Of a stretch of 64,000 nt of DNA, positions 61,921 to 64,000 are shown one piece after another. A model generated the notes under the pieces. That model did no database searches and had not been told where the DNA came from. It worked only from the letters and a program-made list of their open reading frames with translations. How positions within the stretch are numbered: the stretch's first letter is position 1; every line of letters begins with the position of its first letter. Source of the stretch: Beroe ovata (lineage: Eukaryota; Ctenophora; Nuda; Beroida; Beroidae). The stretch lies in contig CAMPET010000013.1 in the NCBI GenBank assembly GCA_946803715.1, positions 342,150 to 406,149 of the forward strand. The letters are read 5' to 3'. The position numbers were made by a program, and so were the translations under genes.

Positions 61921-64000
61921 TTACATGGATTCCTCGTCTTGTTCGTAGCTGGTGACAAGCTTTTTCCCTGGATACAGAACATCGTCTTCACTGTCGGATA
62001 GCGCAGCAAATGACGGCGTTTCTCTGAATTTCCTGCTTGCAGGTTTGTAGTTTTTAGTTTCTAATATGATATCAGTTCTCGTTTCTCAAATTCATCAAAA
62101 ATTCAATTCTGCATACGGTAACGGTTACTGCTCTATAATTCTATAATACTTACATGGCAGTTGCACTGGGTGAGTAAACAAAGGCAAGGGTGAAGAGATA
62201 AAAGTTGAAGAGGGAGTAAAAACAGAGAAACTCAGCGCTGTTATTCCAACGCAAAGTTATTTCTACCACTGTGGAATCGTCAAGGAATGCTCTTCCGAAT
62301 CTGATGATCACAGCAATCATGCTGAAATTATGATAGATATCATGAATTGCCGTCATTTTGATCAATTGCCATCAACAAATTTCCAGAATTGAGACAGCGT
62401 TAAACCTGATAATAAGGACTATGGCAGTGAGTGCAGTGAGGAACTTCAATCTGACATCGAAGTAGGGCATACTGTGAAGTTCTGAGTAGGCTCTAACCAG
62501 CAAATACATGAGATAGAGCGCATAGATGCCCAAGAGGGTGAAGAAGAACACCTTGATCCCGACAAAGCCTTGTTCATCCTAACGAGAGATATGAATGGTT
62601 GAAAACTCGCTTAATATTTGGAATGGTAGTGTAAGAATCGAATTAATAATTAATTACCTGTGCAATAGAGTAAGTTGGATCAATGGATTGGTAAGCTGCA
62701 CTCCAACCCAACATGACACATCCAATAACCCAGAGCAGCCCAACAAGTAGCAGTTTGGGGAGGTAGAAAGAGAAGAAGTGTCGCTCGGACACTCGTATCC
62801 CATGGTAGACACAAAGCCAGAAGAGGAGAAGTGTGGAGAGAAAAGTTACAGTGAAGCAGGCATCCACCACGCTGGTGAAGGAAGTGTGAACTAGGAGGAT
62901 CAGGGGGAAGAGTGGGTTGTCATACAACATCACACTGACGAGCAGGAACACCATCCACTTCTGCTCAATACTCCATTCCTGGGCAATTCCCACTATAAAA
63001 TAGGATACACTTTATAGCATGTTCAGATGCTTGGAGAAGTGAGTCAGGGACGCAAACCTGTACAGAATAAATCCAAAGGGATTTACAGAGCAACACTGAA
63101 GCTACAGCTGCGAGCAAGAGAAAGATGAAACGAAACCAGAGCTCTAGCTCAGTGAATTGGGGATTGTATGTTGTCCAGATAGGCTTGAAGGAGGTTCCAT
63201 TACCCAGAGCATCAGATATGTCTATCTAATGAAGGATGATTGAAAATCTTCACATCAGTTTCATTGTAGTCAAAACATTGGGTGGATTTTTAATTACTGA
63301 TTCAGCTATTCTTTAAGCGAGTCATGATCATCATGATAAGAAAAGATTGTCTGAAGAATATGAAGTTAACACAAAATTGAACATCTCTTTAAATTATACC
63401 TCTACATAGTACTGAGAGTGCTCTATGGTTCCCAAATGAAGTACAGTAACAGGCTCACACTGATAATGGTAGCACTCTAAGGTGCGGTTATGGGACCTCA
63501 AACTTGTATTCAGTGAGGATGCAATGTGAGATCCATTGTAGGAGTATAACTGACTTCTCATTGGAACATTGAGGTAGCTAACCTTCTGTTGGGATGTAGA
63601 TTTTGTCGTCATGGAATCATAAATTCATGAATGAGATTTTCAGTTATGCTTATACTTTAAACATCTCAAAACCTCAAGAGATGCTTTCTTAGGTTTTTCT
63701 TGATCCAAGAATGGAATAAGTTGGAGCCAAAGTTGTTGTTGTGAGACTGTTAGTGGTGGACTAAGCATGACAACTTTGGAATCTGATGCCTTCGATGCAA
63801 CATCAATAGAGATAGTGTCAACAACTGATGGTCCCAACCAGCCTGAAAGTTTTTGTTACAATACCTTTGTGCCAGTTTTATACTAGCTTAAGAATTAAGA
63901 TAAGGAATCTTGTATAATCAGAAAATCACTGATACTATTGTTTCAATCAAGTAATGCATCGATCATGGAATATTCACCAATTAGTAGAGACAAAATGAAT
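61921..64000 (-). CDS. TMEM181: Transmembrane protein 181, 3' part (continues past the window)
   Basis: TMEM181 (GPR178) is a multi-pass membrane protein of the WLS/TMEM181 GOST-type family. Visible exons in coding order: about 63842-63656, 63585-63400, 63225-63058, 62992-62658, 62578-62406, 62321-62154 and 62032-61921. The luminal N-terminal part (VPMRSQLYSYNGSHIASSLN, several N-glycosylation sites) is followed by about seven helices. Strong family matches are EQKWMVFLLVSVMLYDNPLFP, LLFWLCVYHGIRV, FYLPKLLLVGLLW, RAYSELHSMPYFDVRLKFLTA and NSAEFLCFYSLFNFYLFTLAF followed by VYSPS. The tail FAALSDSEDDVLYPGKK...DEESM* mirrors the acidic C-terminus of the family. The start codon and first exon(s) lie beyond base 64000. 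Exon ends at 63656 and 63400 are less certain. Confidence 0.92.

Overview
The window is nuclear DNA from an animal. The genes are split by short GT-AG introns, and the set includes CatSper-beta, an axonemal dynein heavy chain, CCDC42, HAUS2, Rac, NDUFA2, NDUFA12, CDK5RAP3 and TMEM181. That combination fits a flagellated-sperm, probably non-vertebrate, metazoan with a compact genome: about 16 genes in 64 kb and introns mostly of 70-250 nt. The exact phylum cannot be read from the sequence. Single Ns at 13961, 25591, 27131 and 59145 and a 215-N gap at 16082-16296 show a scaffolded draft assembly.

Layout. The plus strand carries CATSPERB (about 905-8341), an intronless PEX1 (9550-12183), CCDC42 (12650-15323) and the 3' exon of NDUFA12 (17587-17845). 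The minus strand then carries TRMT13 (18756-20078), NDUFA2 (20815-21132), a HINT protein (21681-22136), HAUS2 (22873-23484), a RAC-type GTPase (25397-26723), ETFRF1 (27810-28109), an SLC35F-like transporter (28494-29605, 5' end not found) and a complete outer-arm dynein heavy chain of the DNAH5/DNAH8 type (31159-46268, 4501 residues, 14 exons, one of them 11,049 nt). About 5 kb of gene-poor DNA follows. The rest of the minus strand holds a divergent SEC23-like COPII protein (51243-56022), CDK5RAP3 (56513-61184) and the 3' part of TMEM181 (61921 to beyond the window). A small plus-strand gene for a secreted one-domain thrombospondin type-1 protein (53877-54173) lies inside an intron of the SEC23-like gene.

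How the genes relate. The set is a mixed animal neighbourhood, not an operon. A flagellum/sperm theme recurs (CATSPERB, CCDC42, dynein heavy chain), as does mitochondrial respiration (NDUFA12, NDUFA2, ETFRF1), with ER and secretory functions at the right end (SEC23-like, CDK5RAP3, TMEM181). Gene architecture is bimodal: six genes have no coding intron and the dynein has one giant exon, while their neighbours have an intron every 100-300 nt.

Non-coding structure includes a GC-rich dispersed repeat family in three clusters (8.7-9.2, 29.75-30.64 and 50.24-50.56 kb), a 676-bp inverted-repeat element with internal tandem repeats (14202-14877), a small hairpin repeat in two copies (13.8 and 28.3 kb), a 116-bp fold-back element (23803-23918) and several mini- and microsatellites. 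The items most worth following up are the in-frame 60-nt cassette exon in the Rac gene, the nested TSP1 microprotein, the divergent SEC23-like protein, the four Phe-type IDFG motifs in CDK5RAP3 and the giant dynein exon. A duplicated CDK5RAP3 exon next to a single-N join is most likely an assembly overlap.
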